DNA from: Nostoc sp. S4
Lineage (GTDB): Bacteria; Cyanobacteriota; Cyanobacteriia; Cyanobacteriales; Nostocaceae
DNA: 64,000 nt
Assembly (NCBI GenBank): GCA_029379225.1
Contig: JAQYWR010000041.1
Location: 1 to 64,000 of the forward strand
Reading direction: 5' to 3'
The notes beneath the pieces were generated by a model. It had not been told where the DNA came from. It worked only from the letters and a program-made list of their open reading frames with translations, and searched no databases. Below are positions 18,701-28,694 of this stretch, piece after piece. Position numbers and translations under genes: made by a program. The first letter of the stretch is position 1. The number at the start of each line of letters is the position of its first letter.

Positions 18701-21569
18701 GCAACAGATAAGAAGAAGTTTGGTGGATAGCCGGAGCGATACTAGCCATAATCCGCAAAGCAACCAGAGCTTTAGTATCATGCATCAATGGTAAATCGAC
18801 TAAGCTCTCAATACTTCTGCCTGCCAAGGCGGATAAGGTGTTGACTACATATTGCTGAATGTCTGGAGGTGTTACTGATTCAGGTAATATTATCCCAAGT
18901 TGAGCCAGAAGTTCGCATCCAGTTGCGATCGCTTGTAATGGTTGACCTTGAACTTGATAAGCTTGGAGTTTAATTTCATAGACTTTTACTTTATCAAGAA
19001 AAGTGGTTGTTTTTTGGAGTACAATCTCAATCAAAGATTCCATCTGCTGAAATTCATTGTTGAGAAAAGTTGCTTCTGCCGCTTCTTCATATAAATTTAG
19101 AGTCAGTTTGTAGGCAATTTTCCAACTATTAATTGCTAAGAGTTTAATTCCAGAATTCAGGTAATGTATCGCAGCACCATAAGCCGTAGCTTCTTTGGCT
19201 TTTCGACCAGCATTCAGATTTAATTGAGCTAATTGTTGACGTTCGTTTGGCTTGAGAATTAGTGCTATTCCCCAATTTAACTGACTGACAATCTCAAAAA
19301 TTCGCTCCTCTTGCTGAAGCTGTGGCGTATTTTCTAAAAGTAATCGGCCAATTTTTAGATGGGTAAATTGTTTCTGCTCATCTGGAATCAGCGAATAGGC
19401 TGCTTGCTGCACGCGGTCATGTAAAAATTTATAAGTAACTGTCATTTGTCCTTGGTTATCGGTCATTTGTTTTTGATTGTTTATGAATGACAAATGACCG
19501 TCACTTGCTTCAACTCTGGGAACCTCTGCAACGCAGTGGTTCTGATTGACAAATAACTCCTGTTGATAAAACTTATAAACTTCATTAGTTGGTAAAATTA
19601 AACCTTCCTGTAAGGCTTTCCACAAACACACTGCTGTTTCGGCTGCTGATTGTTGAGAAACAATTGCTAATGTTAGCAAATCAAAAGAGTTACCAATACA
19701 CGCAGCTAATTTCAATACATTCTGTGTTGTTGCTGGCAATTTCTGCAACTGTAGCGCTACAAACTCTACCACATCATCAGTCAGGGTAAGCGCTTTTACA
19801 GCGGCAATATCACATTGCCAGTACCGCTGCTCAAAATTAAAAATAATTAGTTTATCTTCATACAATGCTTTGAGAAATTGGGTTGTAAAAAATGGATTTC
19901 CCTGAGTTTTTTGGTAGATAAGTTTTGTCAATGGTTGGGCAATTTCATCCGCACAATTGAGAGTATCACCTACTAAGAGATTTAAGCTAGCTTTAGAAAG
20001 GGGAGCTAAAGTAATAGTGTGAATCTTGGCGTTGGTCTTGCGAATATCTGCTAAAGTCAACATCAACGGATGCGTAGTAGAAACTTCGCGATTGCGATAA
20101 GCTCCAATTAAGAGTAAATATCCGCTCCCTGACTGCATCAACAACTGAATTAATTTCAGTGATGTTGAATCAGCCCACTGCAAGTCATCAAGGAAAATTA
20201 CTAATGGATGTTCTTTAGTGGTGAATACTTGAATGAAGTTTTGGAAGAGTAAATTAAAACGATTTTCGGCTGCGCTTGGTGTTAGTTCTGTTGCAGGTGG
20301 TTGTTCGCCAATAATTTGTTTTAGTTCTGGAATTACTTCAAGAATTACTTGCCCATTTTCGCCTAATGCTTGTAAAATTTTATTTTTCCAAGTTGACAAT
20401 TGAGCATCACTTTCAGTCAACAATTGCCGCATCAAATCTCGAAACGCTTGCACAAATGCAGCAAAAGGAATGTTCCGATTGAATTGCTCGAATTTGCCTT
20501 TAATGAAGTAAGCTTGTTGGCGGACAATAGGTTTATAAATTTCATTGACTACAGCCGTTTTGCCAATCCCAGAAAAACCAGCTATCAGCATTAATTGTGT
20601 CTGATTATTGGTAACGTACTCAAAGGCTTTTAGGAGAGTTTCAATTTCACTCTCACGACCATAGAGTTTTTCCGGAATAATAAAGCGATCGCACACATCC
20701 CTTTGTGCTATTTGAAAATCTTTAATCTCGCCAGTTTCTTCCAATTGAGCCAAACAATTCTCTAAATCAAACTTTAGCCCTAAAGCACTTTGATAGCGGT
20801 CTTCGGCATTTTTCGCCATCAATTTCATCACAATATCTGATAGAACTTGCGGAATCTCTTCACTTTTAATTTCTTTTGGGTGTTTAGCAATATGACAATG
20901 TACTAATTCCAGCGGTTCTTTCGATTCAAATGGTAATTGCCCAGTTAATAATTCGTAAAAAGTTACACCTAAAGAGTAAAAATCAGTGCGGTAGTCAATC
21001 CCGCGATTCATGCGTCCAGTTTGCTCAGGAGAAATATAAGCAAGTGTTCCTTCTAATACATTGGCACTGATTAAGGTTTGAGTTTCTCGTGGTAGTAAAG
21101 ATGCAATACTAAAGTCAATTAATTTAACTTGTTTAGTTTCTGGACTAATTAAAATATTTGCAGGTTTGATATCTTTGTGAATAATGCGATGATGATAAAG
21201 TATATCTAATATATTGCACAAAGAAATAGCTAGTGATAAAAAATTCTTTAGAGATAGTAATATTCCTTGTTTAAGAATCCATTTTGGTAGAGAAATTCCC
21301 CCAAATTCCATTACTAATGCATAACCATTCTGATATGGTTCTAGGCTGTAGGTTTGGATAATTTCTGGTACGTTGAGATTTTTAGAAATGGTGTATTGGT
21401 TGCGAAACGACAAGAGTTCGTTAAAACTAGGATAAGGATTCTTTAGCAGCTTAATCGCTACGGATTTGCGATCGCTATCTCGAATCGCACGATAAACCAA
21501 GGTTCTCGAACCATTATAGAGTTCTTCACTAATTTGATACCCTGGAATATTAATTTGGGTAATTGCCAT
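15702..21569 (-). CDS. giant Ser/Thr kinase-ATPase-GAF-PAS-histidine kinase
   Basis: A 1955-residue multidomain sensor of the hybrid Ser/Thr-histidine kinase class known from heterocystous cyanobacteria. In order: an Hanks-type kinase (about 9-275) with [19 protein letters not shown] and [10 protein letters not shown]; an AAA/NACHT-like ATPase with Walker A GFSGIGKT near 333; a long helical TPR-like region (about 760-1330); a GAF domain (about 1355-1525); a PAS domain near 1540-1660; and HisKA/HATPase with [14 protein letters not shown] (His near 1700) and [15 protein letters not shown]. The metal-binding DFG is DFS, so metal binding by the Ser/Thr kinase may be altered. No membrane segment is visible. 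About residues 690-710 ([20 protein letters not shown]) are encoded by an intergenic-type repeat. No response regulator is nearby. Upstream is a 99-bp MITE-like element. Confidence 0.92.
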   Translation of the reverse strand: MAITQINIPGYQISEELYNGSRTLVYRAIRDSDRKSVAIKLLKNPYPSFNELLSFRNQYTISKNLNVPEIIQTYSLEPYQNGYALVMEFGGISLPKWILKQGILLSLKNFLSLAISLCNILDILYHHRIIHKDIKPANILISPETKQVKLIDFSIASLLPRETQTLISANVLEGTLAYISPEQTGRMNRGIDYRTDFYSLGVTFYELLTGQLPFESKEPLELVHCHIAKHPKEIKSEEIPQVLSDIVMKLMAKNAEDRYQSALGLKFDLENCLAQLEETGEIKDFQIAQRDVCDRFIIPEKLYGRESEIETLLKAFEYVTNNQTQLMLIAGFSGIGKTAVVNEIYKPIVRQQAYFIKGKFEQFNRNIPFAAFVQAFRDLMRQLLTESDAQLSTWKNKILQALGENGQVILEVIPELKQIIGEQPPATELTPSAAENRFNLLFQNFIQVFTTKEHPLVIFLDDLQWADSTSLKLIQLLMQSGSGYLLLIGAYRNREVSTTHPLMLTLADIRKTNAKIHTITLAPLSKASLNLLVGDTLNCADEIAQPLTKLIYQKTQGNPFFTTQFLKALYEDKLIIFNFEQRYWQCDIAAVKALTLTDDVVEFVALQLQKLPATTQNVLKLAACIGNSFDLLTLAIVSQQSAAETAVCLWKALQEGLILPTNEVYKFYQQELFVNQNHCVAEVPRVEASDGHLSFINNQKQMTDNQGQMTVTYKFLHDRVQQAAYSLIPDEQKQFTHLKIGRLLLENTPQLQQEERIFEIVSQLNWGIALILKPNERQQLAQLNLNAGRKAKEATAYGAAIHYLNSGIKLLAINSWKIAYKLTLNLYEEAAEATFLNNEFQQMESLIEIVLQKTTTFLDKVKVYEIKLQAYQVQGQPLQAIATGCELLAQLGIILPESVTPPDIQQYVVNTLSALAGRSIESLVDLPLMHDTKALVALRIMASIAPAIHQTSSYLLPIFACEEVNLSLKYGNTPLSAPGYADFGIVLNACNQLELGYEFGKLGLMLVDRFQAKSVQSMTIFKVAAFNQSNKQHVRSSIRFLQESHAIGLETGDFFHVLASMIFQLFYAYLSGTEVLESLLADIKNYESHFAKNQRLLNWSSILCQSIKNLIKYSDNPECLIGEYCQEEQLLSALLKENDQLTLHIFFLSKLTLSYLFENFLVAVENANQGEQYLNGAAGMLSVPIFYYYDSLSRLAVYPTTESSQQKQLLLKVSKNQEKLQFRATFAPMNFQHKYDLVEAERHRILGDKMAAMELYDRAISLAKENEYIQEAALSNELAAKFYLDWGKEKIAQAYMQEAYYCYARWGAEAKTNDLEKRYPQLLAPILQAQHHRQSSNFDKSSFQHQTIQTNLSSNSLSETLDLTTIFKALQTLSSEIKLEQLFATLLQVVMENAGAKKAALLVLKQNKLIVEAVATVNEGVKLISLPLSTNDTIPSALVNYVKHSLKTVVLDDATAANDFSFDEYLIQEQPKSVLCKPILHQDQLIGLLYLENKLTIGAFTSDRLQVLNLLCNQATISLTNAHLYASEQEKSRLIGQQEEQYRSIFEAVSDGLSISDFETGVIVAANTTLWQMYGCSSYEEFLSLTPADLIHPDSLHLFADHLEVLKSDRQFFCQGVCLRRDGTLFDFEVKATKCMYNGKPHALAVVRDISDRKQAEAAIFEKSHELEVTLQELKQAQLQMVQNEKMATLGNLVAGVAHEINNPVGFLKGSLSNAEEYIQDLFAHIQCYQQHHPTVAPAVIEHGEDIDLEFLAEDLPKLIGSMKVASERIKEISTSLRTFSRADTSEKFACNLHEGIESTLLILKYRLKANEKRPAIAVITEYGKLPPVKCFLGQLNQVFMNILANAIDALDSYSETLSFAQIPKNHQQILICTEVSSDQSRVIIRIKDNGPGIPEEIKVRIFDHLFTTKEVGKGTGLGLAIARQIIEETHGGQLSCNSVLGEGSEFLIELPVIS
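19440..19503. repeat. TCATTTGTC-type hairpin repeat inside the giant kinase gene
   Basis: CGGTCATTTGT (19460-19470) and ACAAATGACCG (19490-19500) are perfect 11-bp inverted repeats, next to further TCATTTGTC units. The same words occur between genes at 2920-2945 and 49309-49345. Here they encode in-frame residues just before a conserved [16 protein letters not shown] segment. Confidence 0.75.
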
Positions 21570-22810
21570 ATTCTTAAATTCTCACCTTGACAATTTATTA
21601 TTCCCAAATCACCAAGATTCTTGCCTTTTCTTCTTAAATCAGCAAATGGCGAACAGTTATCAGCCTTATAGAGTGGTGTTATGACACACCAGCACTTACC
21701 ACCAACTTTTTTGGAATATTTTGAGCGAAGCAAGAAAACTGATAACTGTTAACAAAGTCATTGTGTACTTTCACGGAGAATAAAATTTAATTTGGAGATT
21801 ACTATCTTTTTTGGGAAATAAAATCTCGGTAATTACAGAGGAAAATTACACCAACTCATCTTTAAAAAACATGAGACTATTTTATGTATAGTAATCAAAA
21901 AAACTGAATATCTATGAATTTAGTAATTTTACTGAAGCCACTCATTGTTTTTCCTTCATAAATTTAATTATTGATTCCTCTACCGTAGTTTTCCGGTTGA
22001 TTCATATTCAACTCAACTGGTAACAAAAAATTAATGGAGAATTCTTTGACAATCGGGTATGTGTGCTGTTCGTTCAAGAAAGCTGACTGTCTTTCTCTAT
22101 AAATGATACTGTGTTCCCTAGATAAAAGAATTTGTAAAAAATAATTCAGAAATTTAAAGTTTTTTTTATTACTAATTCTTCATTAGGGTATTTACTTAGG
22201 AAAGCATTTGTGATATTTTCATGTTGACTATCATAACTTTAAAAACACCAGACTAAATTTAGTAAACGCATCTAGATGTATTGATTTGATGATAAGTATC
22301 AATTTTGCATACTTGCAAGCGAAAATCTCGAATAAAACTTTATATAAATTATGTAACATTAACCAACTAACAATCTGTGCTTAATTAATTCAAACTATCG
22401 TGAGAATTCTCCCATCCAGAACGGCTAAATCGCTGAATTGATGAAACTTCAAGACTTCACCTTTATACTTTGTAAAAAATTAAGCAGTCATACCAATTTT
22501 GATTTTCCAGCTATTCTGACTTAGGACTTGAAGAATTATTACAAACACTCTTTGTTTTGAATAATCTAACAGCAGTAATCGTGTGAGCTAAATATAGGTT
22601 TCTAATTAGTAAACTTGTTATCTGTGGTATGACGTATTTATACACACCCAATCCCCAGTCGAAAAGTTAGGAGTTAGAAGTGAGCCAGCTTAGTCTTAAA
22701 GCTTTTCTTGATGAAGGAATGACAAACCCCGAAGGAGTTAACAACTGTATTAATTCTTCATTGCTAACTCGTAACTTGACGACTCCCTTTTACCTTCTGA
22801 CTTATTTGAC
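21570..22810. other. 1.24-kb divergent intergenic region
   Basis: This is the longest gene-free stretch of the window, between the giant kinase (leftward) and the type I exporter (rightward). It is AT-rich with stops in all frames. Apart from the MITE-like element at 21652-21750, I see no convincing gene, RNA fold or terminator. The part just before 22811 contains the TAACTCCTAACT-type low-complexity motif common between genes here. A regulatory RNA cannot be excluded by eye. Confidence 0.5.
21652..21750. mobile_element. MITE-like element with 12-bp terminal inverted repeats
   Basis: AACAGTTATCAG (21652-21663) and CTGATAACTGTT (21739-21750) are perfect 12-bp inverted repeats bounding 99 bp with no coding capacity. 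An inner GGTGT-N6-ACACC hairpin (21675-21690) is also present. It sits 83 bp upstream of the giant kinase start, so it may lie in its promoter or leader. Confidence 0.55.
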
Positions 22811-25800
22811 ATGACTTATATAAAGAACACTTTTCTGGAATTTCTCGCCACCCTAGAAGGGTTCGATCGCTTACCCGACGAAGCACTCGCCAACGTATCC
22901 CAACAACTACAAGCTTGGCGCTATCGCTTGGGTCAAAAACTGATCGGTAAAGAAAATCTGCCGCAACAGATATCGATCGTTTATGAGGGACAAGTGCGGT
23001 TGTTGGGATACGAACCCCAAACACAAATTCCAACCACCTTGAAATTACTGCAACCAGGGGAAATCATCGGCGAAATTGGTTTATTGCGCGATATTCCTTG
23101 TGAAACAGCGATCGCTTCCACCGAAGTAATATGTCTAACCTTGAGTGCAGCAGTATATTTTCAGCTTTTAGATACATACCCAGCTTTTGCACAAGCTCGA
23201 AAAAACCGCAGTAATTTAGTCGAAGTTTTTGACATTCTTGGTTCCTATTGGCAAAAGCAAGCGATCGCCACATTAAATCTTAAAGAATTGACACAAACAG
23301 CTTTACCAGAAGCGACAATTCACTATTTGCCTCTAGGGAAAAATTCATTCGAGCAACTCGATAGCAAACGCGTTTGGTTTATCAGTGGTGGGGGTACGGT
23401 AACGAATTTTTCTGTTGGCGATCGCCTAGAAGCAGAGGACGATCGCGACAAGATCCAAGTTATCGGTGAAACTCCTGTACGGTTGGTGGGTCTAAATCCC
23501 TCAAATTTAATCTTGCAAAACACTCATCAGATACAACTAGCAGTCAGTGACACCGAATCGCCTAGTCAAGACGAAATAGATATTCCCTACGCATCGGATG
23601 AAATAGTTGTACCACAAATAACCAGTCAGACCTCAAATAGTTCAGCAAAACGGATAAAATACCCATTTTTTGGCGGTAAAGGAGAATTAAATACAGCCTT
23701 CGCCTGCTTCCAAATGCTCACGAAACACTTAGAAATACCGTTTCGTCGAGAAGTGATTCGCCGCATTTTAAACGAGCAAATCAAACGCCAAGGTACTATC
23801 TCGTTTCCAGCTATTGCTTACCTAGCAGAGTTAATTGGACTCAAGGTACAACTTGTAGAGTTGCCTGTGGCTTCAGCAGGGCGCATTCCAACACCAGCGT
23901 TAATTCGCTATGCTGATAATTTTGCCGTTTTATATGCAGCCGATGCGAATACGATGGTTGTGGGTGTACCATCCCAAGGAATTGTTCGCTGCAAACCCGC
24001 TCAATTTGTCGAACAATTAGATATCGATCCGACTAACTTTCCGCCGCAAGTTAGGGTATTACTGCTAACACCCACCAAAGAAACGCCCCAAGAACGTTTT
24101 GGTTTGCGCTGGTTTCTCCCGTATTTGTCACGCTATCGTCGAGTACTAATCGAAGTATTTATTGCTTCCTTTTTCGTACAGTTAGCAGCATTGGCAAATC
24201 CCTTGGTCGTGCAGTTAATTATCGACAAAGTTATCACCCAAAATAGTATTGGTACTTTACATATTTTGGGTGTTTTACTATTAGTGGTTGGGCTATTTGA
24301 AGCAGTATTAACTACCTTACGAACCTATTTATTCGTCGATACCACAAATCGCATCGATATGGGTCTAGGTTCGCAAATTATCGACCACTTACTACGTTTA
24401 CCACTGCGCTATTTTGAAAAGCGACCAGTAGGCGAACTTTCTACTCGGATTAACGAACTAGAAAACATCCGCCAATTTCTCACCGGTACTGCTTTAACAG
24501 TGGGGTTGGATGCTCTATTTTCCTTGGTTTATATCGGTGTGATGCTGATTTATAGTTGGCAACTCACCTTGGTAGGTTTAAGCACAATTCCGGTGTTTGT
24601 GATTATTACTTTAATAGCATCTCCCACGATTAGCAGACAATTACGCTCGAAAGCCGAACGTAATGCGGAAACTCAATCTTATTTAGTGGAGGTAATGTCA
24701 GGAATTCAAACAGTAAAAGCGCAAAATATCGAATTGCGATCGCGTTTTTCCTGGCAAGAGCGTTATGCTCGTTTTGTCGCTGCTGGTTTTAAAACAGTTG
24801 TCACTTCTACCCTCGCCAACTCTACCAGTAACTTTCTCAACAAACTCAGCAGCTTACTAGTTTTATGGGTAGGAGCTTATTTAGTACTCCAACAACAATT
24901 AACCTTAGGAGAATTAATCGCCTTTAGAATTATCTCTGGTTACGTTACCAGTCCAGTATTGCGCTTAGCTCAACTTTGGCAAAGCTTCCAAGAAACTGCG
25001 TTGTCCATAGAACGTTTGAGCGATATTGTGGATACACCAGAAGAAGCAGAAACAGACCGCTACAACATACCCTTACCAGCGATTACCGGAGCAGTTAAAT
25101 ACGAGAATGTATCCTTCCGATTTGGTACCAGTGGGCCTCTGCAACTTTCTAACGTCAACCTCGAATTTCCTCCGGGAAAATTTGTCGGGATTGTCGGACA
25201 AAGTGGTTCTGGCAAAAGTACGATGATGAAATTATTGCTGAGGCTTTACGAAACCGAGTCCGGCAGAATTTTGATTGATGGTTATGATATTGCCAAAGTA
25301 GAACTTTATTCACTGCGACGACAAATTGGTGTAGTTCCCCAAGAAACATTGTTGTTTGATGGAAGCGTTCAAGAAAATATTGCTCTGACAAATCCCGATG
25401 CAACAACCGAAGAAATTATCCAAGCAGCTCAGGTAGCCTGTGCCCACGAATTTATCATGAGCTTGCCTAACGGTTATAACACGCGGGTAGGAGAACGGGG
25501 TTCTGCACTTTCTGGTGGACAACGCCAAAGAATTGCGATCGCTCGTTCGGTGTTACAACGACCGAAATTACTGGTTTTAGATGAAGCAACCAGCGCATTA
25601 GATTATCCTACAGAGCGACAAATATGTCTCAACTTAGCTAGGTCATTCAAGGGTAATACAGTATTTTTTATTACTCACCGATTGAATACGGTCAGTAATG
25701 CAGACATCATCGTTGTTATGGATAACAGCAGAGTTATAGAACAAGGTAGCCATCAAGAATTAATGGCTGCTAAAGGTCATTATTACTACTTGTATCACCA

Positions 25801-25819
25801 ACAAGAAGTAAATTTATGA
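22811..25819 (+). CDS. type I secretion ABC protein with cNMP-like and degenerate C39 domains
   Basis: A 1002-residue inner-membrane exporter. Residues about 10-150 resemble a cyclic-nucleotide-binding domain (YEGQVRLLGYEPQ, LLQPGEIIGEIGLLRDIPCE). Residues about 285-415 align with a C39 peptidase domain, but the catalytic Cys region reads GELNTAFACFQML and the His/Asp region NFAVLYAADANT, so the protease is predicted inactive (a C39-like domain as in HlyB). Membrane helices start near 440. The nucleotide-binding domain has Walker A GQSGSGKST near 795, signature LSGGQRQRIAIARS near 900, Walker B LLVLDEATSALD and the THRL switch His. An HlyD adaptor follows 145 bp downstream, forming a type I secretion pair that would need a TolC-like outer membrane protein from elsewhere. 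The layout resembles cyanobacterial exporters of unprocessed proteins. The substrate is unknown. Confidence 0.9.
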   Translation: MTYIKNTFLEFLATLEGFDRLPDEALANVSQQLQAWRYRLGQKLIGKENLPQQISIVYEGQVRLLGYEPQTQIPTTLKLLQPGEIIGEIGLLRDIPCETAIASTEVICLTLSAAVYFQLLDTYPAFAQARKNRSNLVEVFDILGSYWQKQAIATLNLKELTQTALPEATIHYLPLGKNSFEQLDSKRVWFISGGGTVTNFSVGDRLEAEDDRDKIQVIGETPVRLVGLNPSNLILQNTHQIQLAVSDTESPSQDEIDIPYASDEIVVPQITSQTSNSSAKRIKYPFFGGKGELNTAFACFQMLTKHLEIPFRREVIRRILNEQIKRQGTISFPAIAYLAELIGLKVQLVELPVASAGRIPTPALIRYADNFAVLYAADANTMVVGVPSQGIVRCKPAQFVEQLDIDPTNFPPQVRVLLLTPTKETPQERFGLRWFLPYLSRYRRVLIEVFIASFFVQLAALANPLVVQLIIDKVITQNSIGTLHILGVLLLVVGLFEAVLTTLRTYLFVDTTNRIDMGLGSQIIDHLLRLPLRYFEKRPVGELSTRINELENIRQFLTGTALTVGLDALFSLVYIGVMLIYSWQLTLVGLSTIPVFVIITLIASPTISRQLRSKAERNAETQSYLVEVMSGIQTVKAQNIELRSRFSWQERYARFVAAGFKTVVTSTLANSTSNFLNKLSSLLVLWVGAYLVLQQQLTLGELIAFRIISGYVTSPVLRLAQLWQSFQETALSIERLSDIVDTPEEAETDRYNIPLPAITGAVKYENVSFRFGTSGPLQLSNVNLEFPPGKFVGIVGQSGSGKSTMMKLLLRLYETESGRILIDGYDIAKVELYSLRRQIGVVPQETLLFDGSVQENIALTNPDATTEEIIQAAQVACAHEFIMSLPNGYNTRVGERGSALSGGQRQRIAIARSVLQRPKLLVLDEATSALDYPTERQICLNLARSFKGNTVFFITHRLNTVSNADIIVVMDNSRVIEQGSHQELMAAKGHYYYLYHQQEVNL

Positions 25820-25881
25820 GCAGGAATCAGAATTCCCAATCGGCTACATCCAGTTGTACTAACAGAATTCGGCAATAACCA

Positions 25882-25920
25882 TAGGGTGGACATCAGCTAT
25901 CGATGTTGGTGTCCACCCTA
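25882..25920. repeat. TAGGGTGGACA hairpin repeat
   Basis: TAGGGTGGACA and TGTCCACCCTA are perfect 11-bp inverted repeats around a 17-base loop containing ATCGATGTTG. It lies between the exporter ATPase and HlyD genes. A relative sharing ATCGATGTTG and similar arms occurs at 61315-61349. Confidence 0.7.
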
Positions 25921-25964
25921 CAAAAATTTCATTTTCAATCCCAAATCCTAAATCCCAAATCAAT

Positions 25965-27533
25965 ATGACTCAACTTAATGGAAATCACACCAACGGTAAT
26001 TATAAAAACGGAGCAAAACAAGATTCACGAGTAGTTACAAAACAACAAAAAACTACCTCAGAATCTTTAATTAACTCAAATCCTCAAGAGTTTGAGCAGT
26101 CCGTTATTTTACGCCAATCTCCAGTTTGGTCGCGTACAATCATGGTGACCCTAATGGCCTTAGCTTGTTTTGGAATTGCTTGGGCTTATTTTGCCAAAAT
26201 TGAGCAAGTAGTACCAGCAACAGGACAATTAAAACCGGAAGGAACAGTTAAAGAAGTTCAGGCTCCTGTAAGTGGAGTAGTCAAAGCAGTTTATGTCAAA
26301 GATGGACAAGAAGTCAAGCAAGGAGATTTGCTACTGACTTTTGATTCCATCGCCTCTGTTGCTGAATTAAATTCTTTGAATAAAATTCGTATTGCATTAA
26401 CTAGAGAAAACCAAATTTATCGGCGACTAATGGGAGCAAGTACTGGTACTACATCAGAATTATTATTTTTACGTAGTAAGTTAGCACCAGAAACTGCTTT
26501 TTTATTAAAAAGCCGTGCAGCTTTAGTATCAGAAAATGAATTATTGCGGACTCAATTAAGAAATTCTGGTCAAGATTATGCACTGGGAATTGATGAACAG
26601 CAACGTCTACAAGTTGCCAAACAAGAATTAGATTCTCGTTCTTCAGCAGCGCGGTTAGAAGTAGAAAAAACTAAGAAACAACTTACTCAAACCCAAGTTA
26701 AATTGGAAGACAGTAAATCAAGTTTAGCTATTCAACAGAGAATTTTAGATAAACTGAAAATTCTCTCAGAAGAAGGTGGCATTTCTCAGCTTCAGTATCT
26801 CAACCAACAACAAGAAGTACAAAACCGCACCGCAGAAGTAGCGCAATTAGGCGAAGAAGTAAAACGTCTCCAGTTGGATATTGAAAAAGGACAGCAAGAG
26901 GTAAGCAATACAGTAGCTGTTACTGATAAAGACGTTTTGGATAAAATAGCTGACAACAAAAAACGTATTGCCGAAATCGATAGTCAATTCATGAAAGTTG
27001 TGCTGGATAATGAGCAGCGTTTAGCAGATATCAATAGTAAAATTTCTCAATCACAGTTAAACGTTAGATATCAAGAACTTCGCGCACCGGTAGCCGGAAC
27101 AGTTTTTGATTTACAAGCCAAAAATCCTGGATTTGTAGCAAATCCAACTACAAAAATGCTGCAAATTGTCCCAAATGAAAACTATATCGGTGAAGTTTTC
27201 ATCACAAACAAAGATATCGGTTTTGTGCGAAAAGGTATGAAAGCAGATGTCAGAATTGACTCCTTTCCTTACAGCGAGTTTGGTGATATTAAAGGAGAAG
27301 TAATGGGAGTAGGATCGGACGCATTACCCCCAGATCAAACACATCAATTTTATCGATTCCCGGCAAAAATTCATTTGGATCGACAATCCTTAGTTATTAA
27401 GGGTAAAAATGTCACTTTACAGTCAGGGATGTCTATCAGTGCCAATATAAAAGTGCGGGAAGAACGAACTGTGTTGAGTCTGTTTACTGAGTTATTTACT
27501 AAGCAAGTTGATACTCTTAAAGAGGTTCGTTAA
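25965..27533 (+). CDS. HlyD-family membrane fusion protein of a type I secretion system
   Basis: This 522-residue adaptor should bridge the ABC exporter just upstream to an outer-membrane TolC-like channel. The N-terminal 55 residues are cytoplasmic and Asn/Gln/Lys-rich. One membrane segment follows (TIMVTLMALACFGIAWAYF, about 62-82), then the first half of a lipoyl/barrel-sandwich domain (VVPATGQLKPEGTVKEVQAP). A long coiled coil follows (about 190-370; VEKTKKQLTQTQVKLEDSKS), then the second lipoyl half (YQELRAPVAGTVFDLQAKNP) and a beta-barrel end (GMSISANIKVREERTVLSLF). The order is that of classic HlyD proteins. The start is the first ATG after a hairpin repeat; MTQLNGNHTNG looks typical for cyanobacterial members. 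No substrate gene with RTX repeats is next to it. Confidence 0.92.
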   Translation: MTQLNGNHTNGNYKNGAKQDSRVVTKQQKTTSESLINSNPQEFEQSVILRQSPVWSRTIMVTLMALACFGIAWAYFAKIEQVVPATGQLKPEGTVKEVQAPVSGVVKAVYVKDGQEVKQGDLLLTFDSIASVAELNSLNKIRIALTRENQIYRRLMGASTGTTSELLFLRSKLAPETAFLLKSRAALVSENELLRTQLRNSGQDYALGIDEQQRLQVAKQELDSRSSAARLEVEKTKKQLTQTQVKLEDSKSSLAIQQRILDKLKILSEEGGISQLQYLNQQQEVQNRTAEVAQLGEEVKRLQLDIEKGQQEVSNTVAVTDKDVLDKIADNKKRIAEIDSQFMKVVLDNEQRLADINSKISQSQLNVRYQELRAPVAGTVFDLQAKNPGFVANPTTKMLQIVPNENYIGEVFITNKDIGFVRKGMKADVRIDSFPYSEFGDIKGEVMGVGSDALPPDQTHQFYRFPAKIHLDRQSLVIKGKNVTLQSGMSISANIKVREERTVLSLFTELFTKQVDTLKEVR

Positions 27534-27641
27534 CTTATGAAGTTGTAAAAGCAATTGCAAATTCATTAATGCTGAGATTGGATAGTGCGTTAACCTTTGG
27601 CGTCACACACCCTACTAATTAATGCATATTAAATTATCGGT

Positions 27642-27666
27642 AAGGGCGTACAGTGGTACGCCTTTA
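27642..27666. terminator. hairpin between convergent genes
   Basis: GGCGTAC-AGTG-GTACGCC is a perfect 7-bp stem followed by TTTAAAG rightward. It lies between the 3' ends of the HlyD gene and the leftward metal-binding-like lipoprotein gene. The weak T-run leaves its termination role open. Confidence 0.5.
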
Positions 27667-27710
27667 AAGCTGTTGTTAGAAACGTTAAACAACTTAAGAT
27701 TTTGCCACAA

Positions 27711-28694
27711 TCATTTCACTTGAAACATCAAATACGTTCCTCCTAAACCTTCTACAATGGTGCGTGTATTCGCAATCATCATTTTTTGATAAGTATCTGC
27801 TTGGCTTCCAGGTTCTCCAAGTCCCTCGGAATACAGTTCCCTGTCAGAAATTTTCACATTAGCTTGTGTGGCTACAGATTGAATCAAATTAGGATTAATT
27901 GTTACCTCTAAAAAAATGGTTGGTACTTTAGTCTGTTTAATATTTTTAGCCAAATTATTCACTCGTGCAGCTGTCAGTTTTTCTGTACTGGTAATACCTT
28001 CCATTCCTCCTGCTAATGAGATACCGTATGCTTTAGCATAATAACTTAGGGCATCAGAGATAGTAACTAACTTGCGCTGTTTAGCAGGAATACTCGCAAT
28101 TGTTGATTTAATCCAGCTATCTAGTTGAGTGAGTTCATTTGTGATTTTTTTGGTATTACTGGTATAAACTTCTGCATTACTAGATGCTAATTTTCTCAAA
28201 TTACTATTAATTACTTTTACCATCTCGATCGCATTTTTAGTATTGTGCCAAACATGAGGATCGGTTAATATCCTATCCCCTTGCTGAAATTTTTGCGGCT
28301 TAGACACTGCAACTTGCCCGACAGCTATTTTTGATGCAGAATTTTTAGTCGCTTTGATTAATTTGATTAAATTTGGTTCAAAATTGTAACCAGTATAGAA
28401 AATCAGATTAGCTTGCTCTATAGCTTTACGATCTTCCGGTTTTGGTTTATAAATTTTGGGATTAGCTGTCGGGGAAATCAAACAAGTGAGGTTAACTGTA
28501 TTCCCAGCAACTTGTCTAGTTAAGTCACAGAGTACGCTTGTAGTTGCTACAACTTTGGGAAGATTCTCATTTACTTCGGTACTAGTCTGAGTAAATGTAG
28601 TTTTTATAGCTTGATTTTGACACCCAACAAATCCAATCATTAATGCAATAAGTATACCTTGTAATAAAATACTTTTATGTGATTTTTTTGACAT
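27711..28694 (-). CDS. ZnuA/MntC-like (cluster A-I) lipoprotein with altered metal ligands
   Basis: A 327-residue periplasmic lipoprotein (lipobox FVGC, Cys25) with the fold signature of metal-ion substrate-binding proteins (VVATTSVLCDLTRQVAGN, DPHVWHNTKNAIEMV, VPTIFLEVTINPNLIQSVA). Aligned by eye to MntC/ZnuA, only the second metal ligand is kept as usual (His147). The first His is Lys80 (ANPKIYKP), the third ligand (Glu/His) is Ser213 (TISDALSYYAK) and the fourth Asp is Glu290 (LYSEGLG). So it may bind metal weakly, bind something else, or have a non-transport role. No ABC ATPase or permease for metal import is adjacent, so it is an orphan. The ATG at 28694 is followed by a good signal peptide. 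It is convergent with the HlyD gene. Confidence 0.8.
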   Translation of the reverse strand: MSKKSHKSILLQGILIALMIGFVGCQNQAIKTTFTQTSTEVNENLPKVVATTSVLCDLTRQVAGNTVNLTCLISPTANPKIYKPKPEDRKAIEQANLIFYTGYNFEPNLIKLIKATKNSASKIAVGQVAVSKPQKFQQGDRILTDPHVWHNTKNAIEMVKVINSNLRKLASSNAEVYTSNTKKITNELTQLDSWIKSTIASIPAKQRKLVTISDALSYYAKAYGISLAGGMEGITSTEKLTAARVNNLAKNIKQTKVPTIFLEVTINPNLIQSVATQANVKISDRELYSEGLGEPGSQADTYQKMMIANTRTIVEGLGGTYLMFQVK

